64,000 bases of DNA from Streptomyces flavotricini (GTDB lineage: Bacteria; Actinomycetota; Actinomycetes; Streptomycetales; Streptomycetaceae): contig NZ_JAINUL010000001.1 of assembly GCF_020639365.1 (NCBI RefSeq), positions 4,453,883-4,517,882 of the forward strand, read 5' to 3'. Within the stretch, counting starts at the first letter, position 1; every line of letters begins with the position of its first letter. Made by a program: the position numbers and the translations under genes. Of this stretch, positions 51,531-59,980 are shown piece after piece. The notes under the pieces are model-generated. The model was not told the DNA's origin. It saw only the letters and a list, made by a program, of their open reading frames with translations, and did not search any database.

Positions 51531-52853
51531 TCACAGCGAGCGCAACAGCACCGCGGGGGACTCCACGCAGTCCGCCACGTAGCGCAGGAAGCCGCCCGCC
51601 GTGCCGCCGTCGCAGACCCGGTGGTCGAAGGTCAGGGACAGCTGGACGACCTGGCGCACCGCCAGCTCGCCCTGGTGGACCCACGGCTTCGCCATGATCC
51701 GGCCGACGCCGAGCATCGCCGCCTCCGGGTGGTTGATGATCGGCGTCGAGCCGTCCACGCCGAACACCCCGTAGTTGTTCAGGGTGAACGTGCCCCCGGT
51801 GAGGTCGGCCGGGGCCAGCTTCCCGGCCCGGGCGACCTCGGTGAGGCGGGCGAACTCCGCCGACAGGGACTCCGGGTTGCGCGTCTGCGCGTCCCGGACG
51901 ACCGGGACGACCAGCCCGCGCTCCGTCTGCGCCGCGAAGCCCAGGTGCACGGAAGGCAGCCGTACGATCTCGTTCGCCGCGAGGTCCACGGTCGAGTTGA
52001 GCTCGGGATACTTCGCCAGCGCGGCCGTGCAGATCCGGGCCAGCAGCGCCAGCACGGAGATCTTCGGCCCGCCCACGGCGTTCATCGCGGCCCGCGCCGC
52101 CATCAGCTCGGTCGCATCGGCGTCGACCCAGCACGTGGCGTCCGGGATCTCCCGGCGGCTGCGCGACAGCTTCTCGGCCACCACGCCCCGCAGGCCCTTC
52201 AGCGGCACCCGCTCACCCTCCGGGGCAGCCGCCGCCGCGGGGGCGGCGACGGGAACCGGCTCCGGCGACCGGCGCGCCGCCTCGACGTCCGCACGCAGGA
52301 TCAGCCCCTCGGGCCCCGACCCGCGCAGCGCGCGCAGGTCGATCCCGTGGTCCCGAGCCAGCTTGCGCACGAGCGGCGAGATCACGGCCACCGGCCCCGT
52401 CACGACGGGACTCGCCGCGGCAGGACTCGCCACGACGGGAGTCGTCACGACGGCAGCGGGAGCGGGCGTGGGAGCCGAGGTGGCAGCCGGCGCCGCGGAG
52501 CCGGGTCGCACCCGCCTCCGACGCGCCGTGCGCGAGTGGTCCGTCCCGTAGCCGACCAGGACGTTGCCCGAGCCGGAGTCCTCGGGCTCCACCGCCTCGT
52601 CCGCCCCCGCACCCACCGCCACCGTGATCAGTGGTGCTCCGACGGGGAGTTCCGTGCCCTCCTCCCCGAACCTGGCGGTGACCACACCGCCGTACGGGCA
52701 CGGCACCTCCACCATCGCCTTGGCCGTCTCGACCTCGACCACCGGCTGGTCGACGGCGACGACGTCGCCCACCGCCACCAGCCAGCGGACGATCTCGGCC
52801 TCGGTCAGTCCCTCCCCGAGGTCGGGGAGCTTGAACTCCATTACCTGCGGCAT
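51531..52853 (-). CDS. bkdC: Branched-chain 2-oxoacid dehydrogenase E2, cluster 2
   Basis: A 440-residue dihydrolipoyl acyltransferase, paralogous to the protein at 32611-34047. It has an N-terminal lipoyl domain (Lys45 in VETAKAMVE), a linker rich in Ala, Pro and Val, an E1/E3-binding domain (VRKLARDHGIDLRALRGSGP) and the acyltransferase core with TFDHRVCDGG as the catalytic His motif. The ATG at 52853 overlaps the E1 beta stop by one base (TGATG). It ends the operon; no E3 gene is here. The two E2 proteins differ clearly in linker length and core, so the complexes are probably distinct. Confidence 0.92.
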   Translation of the reverse strand: MPQVMEFKLPDLGEGLTEAEIVRWLVAVGDVVAVDQPVVEVETAKAMVEVPCPYGGVVTARFGEEGTELPVGAPLITVAVGAGADEAVEPEDSGSGNVLVGYGTDHSRTARRRRVRPGSAAPAATSAPTPAPAAVVTTPVVASPAAASPVVTGPVAVISPLVRKLARDHGIDLRALRGSGPEGLILRADVEAARRSPEPVPVAAPAAAAAPEGERVPLKGLRGVVAEKLSRSRREIPDATCWVDADATELMAARAAMNAVGGPKISVLALLARICTAALAKYPELNSTVDLAANEIVRLPSVHLGFAAQTERGLVVPVVRDAQTRNPESLSAEFARLTEVARAGKLAPADLTGGTFTLNNYGVFGVDGSTPIINHPEAAMLGVGRIMAKPWVHQGELAVRQVVQLSLTFDHRVCDGGTAGGFLRYVADCVESPAVLLRSL

Positions 52854-53851
52854 CAGTTCTCCCACTGCAGGCGGGCCACGGTGTCCAGGATCCGGTCCAC
52901 ACCGGGCAGGTGGTGCTTTTCCAGCATCGGCGGCGGGTACGGGATGTCGAAGCCCGTCACCCGCAGCACCGGCGCCTCCAGGTGGTGGAAGCACTTCTCC
53001 TGGATGCGCGCGACGATCTCCGCGCCCGGTCCGCCGAAGCCGTTCGCCTCGTGGACCACCACCGCGCGCCCCGTGCGGCGTACGGAGGCCACGACCGCCT
53101 CCTCGTCGAACGGGACGAGGGAGCGCAGGTCCACGACCTCCAGGTCCCAGCCCTCCTCGCGCGCCGCCTCGGCTGCCTCCAGGCACACCGGCAGCGAGGG
53201 CCCGTACGTGATCAGCGTGGCGCTCGTGCCGGTACGCCGGACGAGTGCCTTCCCGATCCCCGGCACGGCCGCCGGCGCCGCCGGGTCCCACTGCGCCTTC
53301 GACCAGTACAGCCGCTTGGGCTCCAGGAAGATCACCGGGTCGTCGCTCGCGATCGACGCGCGCAGCAGCCCGTACGCGTCCTCGACGGTCGCCGGGGTCA
53401 CCACGTGCAGACCGGGCGTGGCCACGTAGTACGCCTCGGAGGAGTCGCTGTGGTGCTCCACGCCGCCGATCCCGCCGCCGTACGGCACGCGGATGGTGAT
53501 CGGGAGCGGCATCGCGCCGCGCGTCCGGTTGCGCATCTTCGCCACGTGCGAGATCAGCTGCTCGAACGCCGGGTACGCGAACGCGTCGAACTGCATCTCC
53601 ACGACCGGCCGCAGCCCGTACATGGCCATGCCCACCGCGGCGCCCAGGATCCCGGCCTCCGCGAGCGGGGTGTCCGTGCAGCGCTCCTCGCCGAACTCCT
53701 TCGCGAGGCCGTCCGTGATCCGGAAGACACCGCCCAGCGTGCCGACGTCCTCGCCCATGACGTGGACCGTCGGGTCCTCGGCCATCGCGTCGCGCATGGC
53801 CCGCTGCAGGGCCTGCGCCATCGTCGCCGGCTTCAAGGCCACCGTGGTCAC
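52853..53851 (-). CDS. bkdB: 2-oxoacid dehydrogenase E1 beta, cluster 2
   Basis: A 332-residue subunit with the same blocks as cluster 1 (VMGEDVGTLGGVFRITDGLA; FGEERCTDTPLAEAGILGAA; RVPYGGGIGGVEHHSDSSEA) and a C-terminal domain ending YPPPMLEKHHLPG. GTG at 53851 overlaps the E1 alpha stop by 4 bases (GTGA), and a GGAGGAG ribosome-binding site precedes it. It is cotranscribed with the E1 alpha and E2 genes. Confidence 0.94.
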   Translation of the reverse strand: MTTVALKPATMAQALQRAMRDAMAEDPTVHVMGEDVGTLGGVFRITDGLAKEFGEERCTDTPLAEAGILGAAVGMAMYGLRPVVEMQFDAFAYPAFEQLISHVAKMRNRTRGAMPLPITIRVPYGGGIGGVEHHSDSSEAYYVATPGLHVVTPATVEDAYGLLRASIASDDPVIFLEPKRLYWSKAQWDPAAPAAVPGIGKALVRRTGTSATLITYGPSLPVCLEAAEAAREEGWDLEVVDLRSLVPFDEEAVVASVRRTGRAVVVHEANGFGGPGAEIVARIQEKCFHHLEAPVLRVTGFDIPYPPPMLEKHHLPGVDRILDTVARLQWEN

Positions 53852-54984
53852 GACTGCTCCTCCGCGTCGAGCTCGGCGCGCAGCATCTCCGCCTGCTCGC
53901 GGAGCCGGCCGGTCTGCTCCGCGTAGACGTTTTCGAACAGGTCCATCGGGTCGAGCACGGGCTCGGCGTTCATCCGGTCGCGCAGGGTCGCGGCCATCAC
54001 CTCGGCGGCGTCCTTGGCCTCCTGGATGCCCGCCTCGTCCAGCATCCCGCGGGCGGTCAGCTCGCGCTCCAGCAGCTCCACCGGGTCGTGCGCCTTCCAC
54101 GCCTCGACCTCGGCGTCACCGCGGTAGCGGGTCGCGTCGTCGGCGTTCGTGTGGGCCTCGATGCGGTACGTGACCGCCTCGATCAGCGTCGGTCCGCCGC
54201 CGGCCCGGGCCCGCCGGACGGCCTCGGACAGCACCTCGTGCATGGCGGCGACGTCGTTGCCGTCGACGAGGCGGCCGGGCATCCCGTACCCGACGGCCTT
54301 GTGGGCCAGGGTGGGGGCGGCCGTCTGCTTGGCCAGCGGGACCGATATGGCGAAGCCGTTGTTCTGGACGAGGAAGACCACCGGGGCCTGCCAGACGGCG
54401 GCGAAGTTCAGCGCCTCGTGGAAATCGCCCTCGCTGGTGCCGCCGTCTCCCACCATGGCGAGCGCGACCACGTCGTCGCCGCGCAGCCGGGCCGCGTGCG
54501 CCAGGCCGACCGCGTGCGGCAGCTGGGTGGCGAGCGGGGTGCTCAGCGGTGCGATGCGGTGCTCGCGCGGGTCGTACCCGGTGTGCCAGTCGCCTCGCAG
54601 GAGGGTCAGCGCCTGGACGGGGTCCAGGCCGCGCGCCACGGCCGCGAGGGTGTCGCGGTAGCTCGGGAAGAGCCAGTCCTGCTCCTCCAGGACCAGCGCG
54701 GCCGCGATCTCGCAGGCCTCCTGGCCGACGGTGGAGGGGTACACGGCCAGTCGGCCCTGCCGGGTGAGGGCGGTGGCCTGGGCGTTGTACCGGCGCCCGC
54801 GCACCAGCTCGGCGTAGCAGCGGCGCATCAGCGCGGCGTCGAGCTTCTCGGCGGCCGGGGTGCCCAGCACCCGGTACGGCTCGGGGTCCGGGAGCAGCGG
54901 GGCGGCATCCGTACGGGGCCTCCAGGCGGGCGGCGGGGTGGATCGGTGGGACGCACCGGCACCGGGCAGCTCTTGGACCGTCAT
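53848..54984 (-). CDS. bkdA: 2-oxoacid dehydrogenase E1 alpha, cluster 2
   Basis: A 378-residue subunit. The ThDP motif reads GDGGTSEGDFHEALNFAAVW ending QNNGFAIS, and the active-site loop is YRIEAHTNADDATRYR. It lacks the long basic N-terminal tail of the cluster 1 protein and starts with MTVQELPGAGASHRSTPPPA. ATG at 54984 follows GAGGAGGTG. It is first in the operon; its promoter lies in the intergenic region shared with the divergent Lrp-type regulator gene, where a perfect palindrome is present. Confidence 0.93.
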   Translation of the reverse strand: MTVQELPGAGASHRSTPPPAWRPRTDAAPLLPDPEPYRVLGTPAAEKLDAALMRRCYAELVRGRRYNAQATALTRQGRLAVYPSTVGQEACEIAAALVLEEQDWLFPSYRDTLAAVARGLDPVQALTLLRGDWHTGYDPREHRIAPLSTPLATQLPHAVGLAHAARLRGDDVVALAMVGDGGTSEGDFHEALNFAAVWQAPVVFLVQNNGFAISVPLAKQTAAPTLAHKAVGYGMPGRLVDGNDVAAMHEVLSEAVRRARAGGGPTLIEAVTYRIEAHTNADDATRYRGDAEVEAWKAHDPVELLERELTARGMLDEAGIQEAKDAAEVMAATLRDRMNAEPVLDPMDLFENVYAEQTGRLREQAEMLRAELDAEEQS

Positions 54985-55054
54985 GGCGGCGTACACCTCC
55001 TCGTGGGAAGTCGTCTGGGCGCCCGGGGGGTACCCCCGGCGGTGACCGGGGGAT

Positions 55055-55068
55055 GTGAGGCGCCTCAC
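55055..55068. promoter_or_regulatory. Perfect 14-bp palindrome between bkdA2 and lrp-like gene
   Basis: GTGAGGCGCCTCAC is a perfect palindrome about 70 bases before the E1 alpha start and 118 bases before the regulator start. Its place suits a shared operator. A second, weaker repeat, ATTG-N14-CAAT (55075-55096), lies next to it in an AT-richer patch. Confidence 0.55.
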
Positions 55069-55118
55069 CAACCGATTGTTCGGTCGATGGCGCAATTTGG
55101 CTACAGGCGGCTCCAGGC

Positions 55119-55127
55119 TGTGGACAA
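55119..55127 (-). promoter_or_regulatory. DnaA box (TTGTCCACA) in the bkd-lrp intergenic region
   Basis: TGTGGACAA on the plus strand equals TTGTCCACA on the minus strand, the preferred Streptomyces DnaA-binding nonamer. It is a single site in an intergenic region. Confidence 0.45.
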
Positions 55128-55185
55128 AGTGGCGCCGGGGCCCTGGGATGGGTGCAGGACGTCCAGGAGAGGGAGGCAGTGGGCA

Positions 55186-55767
55186 ATGCCGGATGAACAA
55201 ATGGCCGCGTCGGGTTCCACGCCGGGTTCCGTACCGGTGCCATCGGGCGGTGCACCTTCGGCCCCGCAGACCCCGCCCACCCCGCCGCGCCCCCTCGATC
55301 CCATCGACCGTTCGATCATGCGCCTGCTCCAGGCGGACGGCCGCGCGTCGATACGGTCGGTGGCCGAGCAGGTCCACGTCTCCCGCGCGAACGCCTACGC
55401 CCGGATCAACCGCCTGATCGACGACGGCGTGATCCGCGGGTTCACGGCCCGCGTCAACCACGAGAGGGCGGGCCAGGGCGCCTCCGCGTACATCACCCTG
55501 AAGATCGTCCAGAACTCCTGGCGCACGGTCCGCGAGAAGCTCCGCGAGCTCCCGGGCGCGGCCCACATCGCCCTGGTCAGCGGGGACTTCGACGTCCTGC
55601 TGCTGGTCCACACCCCGGACAACCGCACGCTGCGCGAGCTCGTCCTGACCCGCCTCCAGTCCATCCCGGAGGTCCTGTCGACGCGCACCCTGCTGGTGTT
55701 CGAGGAAACGGACCTGCTCGATGCCGGCCTCGGCCCGAACAGCGCCCAGGCCATCTCCGAGGAGTAG
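55186..55767 (+). CDS. bkdR: Lrp/AsnC-family regulator, likely of the bkd operon
   Basis: A 193-residue regulator. A Pro/Gly/Ser-rich N-terminal tail (about 1-35) precedes an Lrp-type HTH (PLDPIDRSIMRLLQADGRAS; EQVHVSRANAYARINRLIDD) and the ligand-binding alpha/beta RAM domain (FDVLLLVHTPDNRTLRELVL). It is divergent from the second bkd operon, the classic place for a bkdR gene; in other bacteria BkdR senses branched-chain amino acids and activates or represses bkd genes. ATG at 55186 follows GGGAGG. Symbol by position and family. Confidence 0.9.
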   Translation: MPDEQMAASGSTPGSVPVPSGGAPSAPQTPPTPPRPLDPIDRSIMRLLQADGRASIRSVAEQVHVSRANAYARINRLIDDGVIRGFTARVNHERAGQGASAYITLKIVQNSWRTVREKLRELPGAAHIALVSGDFDVLLLVHTPDNRTLRELVLTRLQSIPEVLSTRTLLVFEETDLLDAGLGPNSAQAISEE

Positions 55768-55798
55768 CCGGGGCCCGGAAGCGGCCCGGGAGAACGGC

Positions 55799-55837
55799 AG
55801 AGCCCCGGGAAGGCCGTGAGGGCCTTCCCGGGGCTCT
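55799..55837. terminator. 17-bp hairpin between convergent lrp-like and secreted-repeat genes
   Basis: A perfect 17-bp stem (55799-55815 with 55821-55837) closes a GTGAG loop, 31 bases beyond the regulator stop and 21 bases beyond the convergent gene stop at 55858. Confidence 0.9.
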
Positions 55838-55857
55838 TCACGAGACCGGTTACGCGA

Positions 55858-57555
55858 TTACTTGGTCTCGTAGTAGCCGAACATGTCGACGATCAGGTCG
55901 GTGGTGTCCCAGCTCTGGTTCCAGAAGTCGACGACGCCGTTGACGCCGCCCGAGCTCGCCTGGACCAGGTTCGGGACGGTCTGGCCGGCCGTCCAGTTGA
56001 GGGTGGACGACGTGGGCCGCGCCGGAGTGACGTCGGTGCCCTTGTCGTAGTCCTCGGGGTGGTTCGGGTCCGGGGCGACCGACAGGAACCCGTCCTGCTT
56101 CGTGTTGGTCACCGTCGTGTTCAGGACGTAGCCGGCGATGCCCTCCTCGTCCGTGGAGATCGGCATCCAGATGTAGCCGCGGGCGTACATCGGGCCGTAA
56201 CCCCAGGCGCGCGTGTCGAGCATGCGGCGCGGCGCCAGGGGCATGAAGGCACCCGAGCTGTCCGGGCTGTAGTAGCCGACGACGTCGACGATGATGTCGG
56301 TGCCCGCCCAGGCGCCGTTGAAGATGTTGACCTTGCCGTCGGAACCGACGGGGACGATCACCGAGTTGGCGACGGTCTGCTTGGCCTTGAAGTTCACGTT
56401 GGACGTGTTCGGGGCCGACTGGCCGCTCGGGTAGACCGTCAGGTGGCCGTCCTCGCGCGGGTTGGTGACGGTCACGTTCAGCGCCACGGCGGTGGCGTTG
56501 TTCGGCACGTACCAGCCTCCGAGCTGCACGCCGATCGACTTGCGGCCGCCGACCTGGCCCTGGGGCGCGCCCTGGCCGGAGCGGGTGTCCACGGCGCGGA
56601 CCGGGGTCATCGGCGTGTAGCCGCTGGCCGCGGTGCGGGTGAAGTAGCCCGTGATGTCGGCGATCAGGTTGACCTGCGTCCAGCTGCCGTTGTAGAGCTC
56701 GACGGTGCCGTCCTTGCCGACCGGCACGATCACCATGTTCGGGACGGTCTGCGCGGCCACGAAGTTGACGTTGGACGTCGTCGGACGCGTGGTGCCCCCG
56801 GGGTACACGGTGATGTGTCCCGGGTTGGAGGTGTCGGTCGCGGTGACGTTCAGGGCCACGGCCGTGACGCCCGCCGGGATCTTGCCGTTGCCGGCGACCT
56901 TCAGCTTGACCGTGGAGTAAGCCTGGACCATGCTCCGCGGGGCTCCGGTGCCGTCCCGGGTGTCCAGGAGGCGGGTCGGGGCGTACGGGGTGAAGTCCGA
57001 GCCGACCGTCGAGAGCGGCAGCTCGTTGACGGACTCCGCCTGGTTCACGGTGTCCGTGACGGTGACCTTGACCTTGTACTCGCCGAGCTCGGCGTAGCTG
57101 TGCTTGAGCGACACCTCCTGGCCCGGGTAGGCGTCGGTGCCGTCGGTCGTACCGTCGCCCCAGTCGTACGTGACCTTGAGGGTGGCGCCCGCGACGCTGA
57201 CGACCTGGGCGCGCAGCTCGATGCCGTGCGCGGAGAAGCTCTTCGCGTCGAGGACGAGGCCCAGCTCCGGGTTGCCGGCGGCTGCGGTCTCCGCGCCCTG
57301 CGCGGTGGCGTTCGGGGCAGCCTTGCCCTTCGCCGCGGGCAGGGCCTTGCGGACCGAGCGCTCCTTCGGGCTGTGGAAGGTCTTGGCATCAGCCGTGCCG
57401 AGCTTGGCCAGGTCCGCTCCCGGAGCGGACACCCCCTTGGCCACCGGCGCGGACGGACCTGCGGCCGGACCGGCCGCCTGGGCCGGACCCGGGATGAAAC
57501 CAACGCTGGCCGCGACGACAACGGCAGCGGAAACTACAAGACGGCGACTGCGCAC
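55858..57555 (-). CDS. Large secreted protein with PKD-like domain and three homologous repeats
   Basis: A 565-residue exported protein. Signal peptide at 1-30 (RLVVSAAVVVAASVGFIPGP, cleavage near AQA-A). About residues 90-185 resemble a PKD-type immunoglobulin fold (VTYDWGDGTTDGTDAYPGQE; KHSYAELGEYKVKVTVTDTV). Then three tandem repeats of about 120 residues follow, each with PxRxLDTR, VALNVTxT, GHLTVYPxG, TSNVNFxAxQTVxNxVIVPV and ending GYY or GYF. Such repeats are common in Streptomyces secreted proteins of unknown function. The third copy is the most diverged. GTG at 57555 is preceded by GGGGGG. A GAACGCGTTC palindrome lies just upstream (57582-57591). Confidence 0.87.
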   Translation of the reverse strand: MRSRRLVVSAAVVVAASVGFIPGPAQAAGPAAGPSAPVAKGVSAPGADLAKLGTADAKTFHSPKERSVRKALPAAKGKAAPNATAQGAETAAAGNPELGLVLDAKSFSAHGIELRAQVVSVAGATLKVTYDWGDGTTDGTDAYPGQEVSLKHSYAELGEYKVKVTVTDTVNQAESVNELPLSTVGSDFTPYAPTRLLDTRDGTGAPRSMVQAYSTVKLKVAGNGKIPAGVTAVALNVTATDTSNPGHITVYPGGTTRPTTSNVNFVAAQTVPNMVIVPVGKDGTVELYNGSWTQVNLIADITGYFTRTAASGYTPMTPVRAVDTRSGQGAPQGQVGGRKSIGVQLGGWYVPNNATAVALNVTVTNPREDGHLTVYPSGQSAPNTSNVNFKAKQTVANSVIVPVGSDGKVNIFNGAWAGTDIIVDVVGYYSPDSSGAFMPLAPRRMLDTRAWGYGPMYARGYIWMPISTDEEGIAGYVLNTTVTNTKQDGFLSVAPDPNHPEDYDKGTDVTPARPTSSTLNWTAGQTVPNLVQASSGGVNGVVDFWNQSWDTTDLIVDMFGYYETK

Positions 57556-57683
57556 CGGCCCCCCATTTTCTGTTACTGCTTGAACGCGTTCGAAAGCTCG
57601 CTCATCGTACAGAGTTCGCACAGCAGTTCATCAGAAAATATTCGGCAAGATCGTACGCATCGTGACGGGGAACCAACGGGGAA

Positions 57684-58274
57684 CTAGCCGCGAACCGTCC
57701 GCAGACCGTCCAGGGCCATGTGGACCACCGCGTCGGCCAGCTGGTCCGCCGTCGTGCCCGGGTGCGGGCGGTACCACTCGACCAGCGAGTTCACCATCCC
57801 GAACAGCAGGCGGGTGGCCAGCCGGATGTCCACGTCCGCCCGCAGGTCCCCGTCCGCCGCCGCGGCCTTCAGGAGCTCCGCGACCTGGTGGTCGAACTCG
57901 CGGCGGCGCTCCAGGGCCCAGCGCTCGGTCCGGGTGTTGCCCCGTACCCGCAGCAGCAGCGTCACGTACGGGAGCTCGGCGACCAGGACCTCGACCGTGC
58001 GGCGCGTGACGTACTCGACCCGCTCGACCGCCCGGCCGCGCACCGCGCCCGGCTCCTCCAGCACGGCGAAGAGCCCGTCGAGCGCGCGGCTGACGGCCCG
58101 CTGCAGGAGCTCCTCCTTGCCCGCCACGTGGTGGTAGATCGACGACTTCGAGATGCCCGCCGCCTTGGAGAGGTGCTCCATGGAGGTGCCGTCGTACCCG
58201 CGCTCGTTGAAGACCTGGACGGCGACGGACAGGAGCGTCTCGGGGGTGTAGGTGTCCCGCTTGACGGTGGTCAT
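57684..58274 (-). CDS. TetR-family regulator
   Basis: A 196-residue repressor with an N-terminal HTH (TLLSVAVQVFNERGYDGTSM; LSKAAGISKSSIYHHVAGKE) and a helical ligand-binding domain (about 60-196). It overlaps the 3-hydroxyacyl-CoA dehydrogenase stop by 4 bases (ATGA) and so is translated with it. The next genes are the dehydrogenase and, divergently, paaN. It most likely represses phenylacetate/acyl-CoA genes and responds to a CoA thioester, like PaaR. A palindrome ACCGA-N4-TCGGT lies in the divergent promoter region. Confidence 0.9.
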   Translation of the reverse strand: MTTVKRDTYTPETLLSVAVQVFNERGYDGTSMEHLSKAAGISKSSIYHHVAGKEELLQRAVSRALDGLFAVLEEPGAVRGRAVERVEYVTRRTVEVLVAELPYVTLLLRVRGNTRTERWALERRREFDHQVAELLKAAAADGDLRADVDIRLATRLLFGMVNSLVEWYRPHPGTTADQLADAVVHMALDGLRTVRG

Positions 58275-59812
58275 GCAGTCTCCTCCGCGGCACTCTCGTC
58301 GCTGTCGTCGTCGCCTTCTCCGCCCTCGGTGTAGCCGAGCTTGAACAGCGCCAGCGAGGGCGCGTAGCGGCCGCCGGGACAGCGCTCGTCGAGGTGGTGG
58401 AGCAGGTCGTACGCCCAGTCGCGGCCGAGCCGGTCGTGCCATTCGGACGGACCCAGCGGGTAGTTGACGCCGAGCCGCATCGCCGTGTCGATGTCCTCGG
58501 CGGTGGCCGCGCCGCGCGCGACGGCGTCGGCGGTCAGGTCGATCAGCATCGCGACGGTGCGGGCCACGATCATGCCGGGCACGTCGCCGATGACGGAGAC
58601 CTTCTTGCCGAGCTTCTGGAAGAGGCCGACCGCCTCGGCGAGGGTCCGCTCGCTGGTGTCCTCGCCGGCGGAGAGCGCGATCCGGGTGGCCCCGCGGTAG
58701 TCGAGCGCGAGGTCGAAGTAGACGACGTCGGCGAACTCGATCGAGGTCTTGCCGTCCGCGAGCACCAGTTGGCCCTCGCCGGGCAGCTGGATGTACGGAC
58801 CCCCGTGCTCGGTGGAGGTGACCGCGATCCCGGCCTCCTCCAGCAGCTCGACGAGCCCGGCGGCGGGACCGAGGTCACCGACCACCGTGACCTTCTCCGG
58901 GGCCTCCTCGGGACCGGCGGTGTGCGGTGCCGCGGCCTCGGCGTCCGGGCCGTACGGGAACCATCCGTGCCCCGATTTGCGGCCCAGGCGGCCCGACTGG
59001 ACCAGCCGGCGCTGCGCGAGGGACGGGGTGAACTTGGGGCTGCGGAAGAACGACTCCCACACGGACCGGGTGACGGCCTCGTTGACGTCCTGGCCGATCA
59101 GGTCGGTCAGCTGGAACGGACCCATCTTGAAGCCGCCGCACTCGCGGAGAACGGCGTCGATGGTGGCCGGGTCGGCGCCCTGCTCCTCGTACACCGCGAA
59201 GGCCTCGGCGTAGAAGGGGCGGGCGATCCGGTTGACGATGAAGCCGGGGGTGTCGGCGCAGCGGACCGGCGTCTTCCCCCAGCCCAGGACGGTGCGGTAC
59301 GCGCGCTCGGCGGCGGCCGGCTCGGTCGCGAAACCGCTGACCACCTCGACGAGCGGGAGCAGCGGGGCCGGGTTGAAGAAGTGCAGGCCGAGGAAGCGGC
59401 CGGGGTGCGCGAGACCGGCGGCGAGCTCGGTGACGGAGAGGGAGGAGGTGTTGGTCGCCAGCAGGGCGTCCGGCGAAACCACCTCTTCGAGCGTTTCGAA
59501 GAGGGCGCGCTTGACGTTGGCGTCCTCGACGACGGCCTCGATGACGAGCGCGGCGCCCGCGAGGTCGGCGAGGGCGGAGGCCGCCTCGATCCGGCCGATC
59601 GCGTCCTCGGCGTCGGCGCGGTCGAGGCGGCCCTTCGCGGCCATGCGGTCGACGCGGTCCTGGACGATCCCGACACCGCCGGCGGCGAGACTGGCGTTGA
59701 TGTCGTAGATCAGCACCCGGTGACCTGCGAGAAGGGCGACCTGGGCGATGCCCTGCCCCATGGTGCCGGCGCCGACGACCGCCACAGTGCGGGACCGCTC
59801 GATTGCTGTCAT
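58271..59812 (-). CDS. 3-hydroxyacyl-CoA dehydrogenase (PaaH-like)
   Basis: A 513-residue NAD-dependent enzyme with an N-terminal Rossmann domain (VAVVGAGTMGQGIAQVALLA), the LGLHFFNPAPLLPLVEVV catalytic His-containing motif and GFIVNRIARPFYAEAFAVYE. A second, duplicated C-terminal dehydrogenase-like domain (about 330-500) follows, and the tail is highly acidic. Length fits the PaaH/PaaC group acting on 3-hydroxyadipyl-CoA in phenylacetate degradation, though it could serve general beta-oxidation. ATG at 59812 follows GGAGGA. It is divergent from paaN and co-transcribed with the tetR gene. Confidence 0.93.
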   Translation of the reverse strand: MTAIERSRTVAVVGAGTMGQGIAQVALLAGHRVLIYDINASLAAGGVGIVQDRVDRMAAKGRLDRADAEDAIGRIEAASALADLAGAALVIEAVVEDANVKRALFETLEEVVSPDALLATNTSSLSVTELAAGLAHPGRFLGLHFFNPAPLLPLVEVVSGFATEPAAAERAYRTVLGWGKTPVRCADTPGFIVNRIARPFYAEAFAVYEEQGADPATIDAVLRECGGFKMGPFQLTDLIGQDVNEAVTRSVWESFFRSPKFTPSLAQRRLVQSGRLGRKSGHGWFPYGPDAEAAAPHTAGPEEAPEKVTVVGDLGPAAGLVELLEEAGIAVTSTEHGGPYIQLPGEGQLVLADGKTSIEFADVVYFDLALDYRGATRIALSAGEDTSERTLAEAVGLFQKLGKKVSVIGDVPGMIVARTVAMLIDLTADAVARGAATAEDIDTAMRLGVNYPLGPSEWHDRLGRDWAYDLLHHLDERCPGGRYAPSLALFKLGYTEGGEGDDDSDESAAEETA

Positions 59813-59834
59813 GTCCTGATCCTCCCGCACCGGG

Positions 59835-59843
59835 TTATCCACA
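59835..59843 (+). promoter_or_regulatory. DnaA box-like nonamer TTATCCACA
   Basis: An exact match to the E. coli DnaA R1-type box in the paaH-paaN intergenic region. Streptomyces DnaA prefers TTGTCCACA but also tolerates this form. A single isolated site. Confidence 0.35.
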
Positions 59844-59867
59844 GGCCTGCCGGGCCCTCTTGTCCCG

Positions 59868-59881
59868 ACCGATCGTTCGGT
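59868..59881. promoter_or_regulatory. ACCGA-N4-TCGGT palindrome (putative TetR operator)
   Basis: Arms ACCGA (59868-59872) and TCGGT (59877-59881) in the 168-base divergent region between the dehydrogenase and paaN, just after TTGTCCCG. The motif resembles operators of PaaR-like TetR proteins (CCGATCGTTCGG core). Confidence 0.6.
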
Positions 59882-59980
59882 TACTCTAACTCCAGTCTGC
59901 CTCTTCTTCACCCGCCCCTGCCTGATCTCAGTCTGCGACCCAGCCTGATCTTGCCCGGCTCAACGAGGAGTTGGTCCCTG

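Noticed and set aside
55021..55052. GGGGGGTACCCCC-type hairpin upstream of bkdA2 as a riboswitch
   Set aside because: The stem is short and GC-driven, with no conserved aptamer features. It is more likely a simple hairpin in the leader.
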